Positions 61,841 through 64,000 of a DNA stretch of 64,000 bases are shown here, in pieces. Origin of the DNA: Denitrobaculum tricleocarpae (GTDB lineage Bacteria > Pseudomonadota > Alphaproteobacteria > Kiloniellales > Kiloniellaceae). The translations under genes were made by a program, and so were the position numbers. Location of the stretch: positions 235,337-299,336 of the forward strand of contig NZ_ML660060.1 in NCBI RefSeq assembly GCF_007004665.1. The letters run 5' to 3'. Within the stretch, counting starts at the first letter, position 1. Each line of letters opens with the position of its first letter. A model generated the notes under the pieces. The model searched no databases. It had not been told where the DNA came from and worked only from the letters and a program-made list of their open reading frames with translations.

Positions 61841-63877
61841 ATGAAAAAGGTCCTGATCGGCGTTGCAGTTCTGGTCGTGGTCGTTGTGGCCGCCGCGGTC
61901 GCCATTCCTTTCTTTGTTCCCACGGAAGAGATCAAGACACGGATCACCCAGGGTGTTGAGAGTGCGACCGGCCGACAGCTGGTGATCGCGGGCGACCTGA
62001 GTGTCTCGGTTCTGCCCAGCCTCGAGGTTGTCGCGGAAGATATCTCCTTCTCGAACGCCGAGGGCGCCGCTGACCCCAATATGGCATCGCTTCAGGCGCT
62101 GCGCCTTAAGCTGCAGATCCTGCCGCTGATTTCCGGCAACGTGCAGGTCGACGAGTTCGTCCTGGTGGACCCGGTAATCAATCTTGAGATTGACGAAAAC
62201 GGCAAACCCAACTGGGAATTCGCTTCTGCGCCCGCTGCTGACGCGGCACCTGCGCCGTCGGGTGAAGCCGAGTCCTCGGGCGGTGCCGGCTCCGCCATCA
62301 GTGACATCAGTCTTGGGGACATTCAGCTGGTCAACGGCAATCTGAAGTTTACCGATGCTGCATCGGGGACCGTACAGGAGGTTTCGGACATAAATCTCGC
62401 CGTGACCCTGACGGATCTCGACAGTCCCTTCACGGCGGATGGTTCGCTGCAATGGAACGCCAAAACAATCAACATGGCGGTCACCAGCGAGAAGCCGCGT
62501 GGCCTGACCACCGGTGAGGAAGCCCCTGTCGGCCTCTCCGTCGAAACCGACGTCATCAAACTCGGCTTCGAGGGTTCGGTTGCCACGGCGGCGAAGCTGC
62601 TGGTCGCAGGTGCGCTGGACGTTTCGACGCCCTCGATTCGCGACCTGGCGGCCTGGACAGGCAATCCGATCGAATTCGAAGGCACAGGACTCGGTCCCTT
62701 CAGCCTTGCGGGCAAGGTTGATGTGGACGGCGCGACCTACAGCTTCACGGACGCAAAGATCGCGATCGATGAAATTGAAGGCGACGGCAGTGTTTCGATC
62801 GCGACCGCGGGCGCCAAGCCTCAGATCGACGCGGCCCTGAACCTGGGTGTACTAGACCTCAATCCCTATCTGCCCCCTGCGAAGGAGGGTGAAGCCGCAG
62901 GCGGCGATGCGTCCGGTGGCGATTCCGCCGCGGGGTCCGGCAGTGCCGAGCCCGCCGACTGGAGCGACGATCCGATCGATGCGAGCGGTCTGCGGGCGAT
63001 GAACGCCAATTTCGCGCTGACGGTCGCCGGCATTCTGGTGCAGGAGATCAAGGTCGGCCAAAGCGCCCTGAACGTCGCGTTGAAGGACGGGCTGCTGGGG
63101 GTCGATCTGACCGAGCTGAACCTTTACGACGGTAAAGGTCAGGGCAAGCTGAGCGTTGACGGCCGCAATGCGGCTCCCGCAATCTCGAAGAGCTTTGCCA
63201 TGTCCGGGATTTCCGCGGAGCCGTTGCTCACCGATGCAGCCGGTTTTGACCGGCTCTCCGGCACCGGGAATATGGAGTTTGCGATTACGGCCACGGGTGC
63301 GTCCCAGCGGCAGATGGTCGAAAACCTGAACGGCAAGGGCCAGGTGACCTTTAATGACGGTGCCATCAAGGGCATCAACTTGGCCGCGATGGTCCGGAAT
63401 GCGGCCAATGCCTTCCTGGACCCGGACGCTAGCGAGACCCAGAAAACCGACTTTGCCGAACTCTCCGGCAGCTTCGACATCAAAAACGGCCTGCTGAGCA
63501 ATCAGGACCTGAAGCTTTTGAGCCCGCTGTTGCGGGTCGAAGGCAAGGGCACATCGGACCTGCCGTCCCGGACCGTCGACTACCGTGTCGAACCCAAGGC
63601 TGTCGCCAGCCTGGAAGGTCAGGGCGGAACGGGCGATGCCAGCGGCCTGGCTGTGCCGGTTCTGGTCTCCGGACCCTGGCACGACCTCTCCTACCAACCC
63701 GATCTGGCCGGCGCCGTCGAGGGCCTGGCAAAGGATCCGGGCAAGGCTCTGGAGAGCCTGGGCGGCGATGCAGGTAAAGCCCTCGAGGGCGTCCTGGGCG
63801 GTGGTGATGAAGAAGGCGGCGGGGTGAAACTGCCCGAAGGCGCCGGCGATGCCCTGAAGGGGCTGTTCGGGAACTAG
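61841..63877 (+). CDS. AsmA-family protein
   Basis: A 678-residue protein of the AsmA/TamB-like bridge group: a single N-terminal membrane helix (VLIGVAVLVVVVVAAAVAIPFFVP), then EEIKTRITQGVESATGRQLVIAGDLSVSVLPSLEVVAEDISFSNAEG and long beta-rich repeats, with NLNGKGQVTFNDGAIKGINLAAMVRNA and LRVEGKGTSDLPSRTVDYRVEPK toward the C-terminus. Such proteins sit in the inner membrane and are thought to move phospholipid to the outer membrane. The stop TAG at 63875-63877 directly borders an IS-like end, so the natural C-terminus may have been altered. Confidence 0.9.
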   Translation: MKKVLIGVAVLVVVVVAAAVAIPFFVPTEEIKTRITQGVESATGRQLVIAGDLSVSVLPSLEVVAEDISFSNAEGAADPNMASLQALRLKLQILPLISGNVQVDEFVLVDPVINLEIDENGKPNWEFASAPAADAAPAPSGEAESSGGAGSAISDISLGDIQLVNGNLKFTDAASGTVQEVSDINLAVTLTDLDSPFTADGSLQWNAKTINMAVTSEKPRGLTTGEEAPVGLSVETDVIKLGFEGSVATAAKLLVAGALDVSTPSIRDLAAWTGNPIEFEGTGLGPFSLAGKVDVDGATYSFTDAKIAIDEIEGDGSVSIATAGAKPQIDAALNLGVLDLNPYLPPAKEGEAAGGDASGGDSAAGSGSAEPADWSDDPIDASGLRAMNANFALTVAGILVQEIKVGQSALNVALKDGLLGVDLTELNLYDGKGQGKLSVDGRNAAPAISKSFAMSGISAEPLLTDAAGFDRLSGTGNMEFAITATGASQRQMVENLNGKGQVTFNDGAIKGINLAAMVRNAANAFLDPDASETQKTDFAELSGSFDIKNGLLSNQDLKLLSPLLRVEGKGTSDLPSRTVDYRVEPKAVASLEGQGGTGDASGLAVPVLVSGPWHDLSYQPDLAGAVEGLAKDPGKALESLGGDAGKALEGVLGGGDEEGGGVKLPEGAGDALKGLFGN

Positions 63878-64000
63878 GGTCTGTACTCAATTGGTGCTTT
63901 TCGTGACATTGGAACTGTGATTCAAGCTTTCTGATGATAGGAGGTTTGGATGGGCAGAAAGTTATTTTATCTAAGCGACGAAGAGTGGTCTCGGATCGAG
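63875..64000 (+). mobile_element. Left end and transposase start of an IS5-like insertion sequence (partial)
   Basis: After the AsmA stop codon the sequence changes character (GGGTCTGTACTCAATTGG, resembling terminal inverted-repeat sequence), then a GAAAG-free leader with AGGAGG at 63939-63944 and an ATG at 63950. The 17 codons visible to the window end read MGRKLFYLSDEEWSRIE, the standard opening of IS5/IS427-type transposases. The right end and any target duplication lie outside the window. Confidence 0.78.
63950..64000 (+). CDS. IS5-family transposase, N-terminal fragment
   Basis: Seventeen residues of a transposase start (MGRKLFYLSDEEWSRIE), cut by the window edge. The L-S/T-D-E/A-x-W-x-x-I-E pattern is typical of IS5-type and related DDE transposases. 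AGGAGG lies 5 bp before the ATG. Confidence 0.8.
   Translation, partial: MGRKLFYLSDEEWSRIE

Overview
The window is a roughly 60% GC, gene-dense stretch of an alphaproteobacterial chromosome. The gene content (betaine and carnitine turnover, a Weimberg-type sugar-acid route, a GlxA-type regulator, FNR boxes, DUF1127, a FixJ-type regulator, CHASE2) suggests a Rhodospirillales/Kiloniellales-like, probably aquatic, osmolyte-eating heterotroph. This placement is an inference from gene families; there is no rRNA or tRNA to anchor it.

Layout. 0-7.3 kb: the tail of a DNA-3-methyladenine glycosylase, then a carnitine-to-betaine module (GlxA/AraC regulator, BKACE cleavage enzyme, a carnitine dehydrogenase-thioesterase fusion, a Rieske oxygenase) and two regulators. 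7.8-11.8 kb: a branched-chain-amino-acid-type binding protein and a chemoreceptor whose sensor module is internally duplicated, each followed by a clear terminator. 11.8-19.2 kb: a DUF1835 protein, then an N-methyl-compound cluster (OYE-type N-demethylase, enolase-superfamily enzyme, MttB-family methyltransferase) with a divergent LysR regulator. 19.3-23.5 kb: sugar-acid genes (XylD-like dehydratase, SMP-30 lactonase, XylX-like dehydratase). 23.5-31.1 kb: a LacI-controlled ABC uptake operon with a GH63-type glucosylglycerate/mannosylglycerate hydrolase and two unusual permeases. 31.5-36.5 kb: three different photolyase/cryptochrome genes with DUF3253 and DUF2256 companions.

36.7-41.9 kb is the most interesting region: a sigma-54 promoter, a guanidine-I (ykkC) riboswitch whose P2 arm carries an inserted copy of a dispersed repeat of about 113 bp, an ABC importer, a Ni-type guanidine hydrolase (GdmH-like), a strongly His-rich protein and a tiny HPGDH membrane protein. 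Together they read as a nitrogen-regulated, guanidine-sensing guanidine import and hydrolysis operon with possibly unrecognised metal-delivery partners.

41.9-47.3 kb: hemN with a perfect FNR box, a cupredoxin-like protein, a YceI-cytochrome c fusion, and small enzymes. 47.3-47.7 kb: an intergenic nested inverted-repeat element. 47.7-54.6 kb: a DUF1127-like gene, two large TPR proteins, an ECF42 sigma factor with its YCII partner, and VOC proteins. 54.7-60.1 kb: an FNR-type regulator, a gene behind a second FNR box, a CHASE2 histidine kinase, a FixJ-type regulator and an orphan receiver whose 3' end runs into 2.5 exact tandem copies of the same 113-bp repeat seen inside the riboswitch. 60.5-64 kb: an OmpA lipoprotein, a Pmp3 peptide, an AsmA protein, and the left end of an IS5-like element that starts at the AsmA stop codon.
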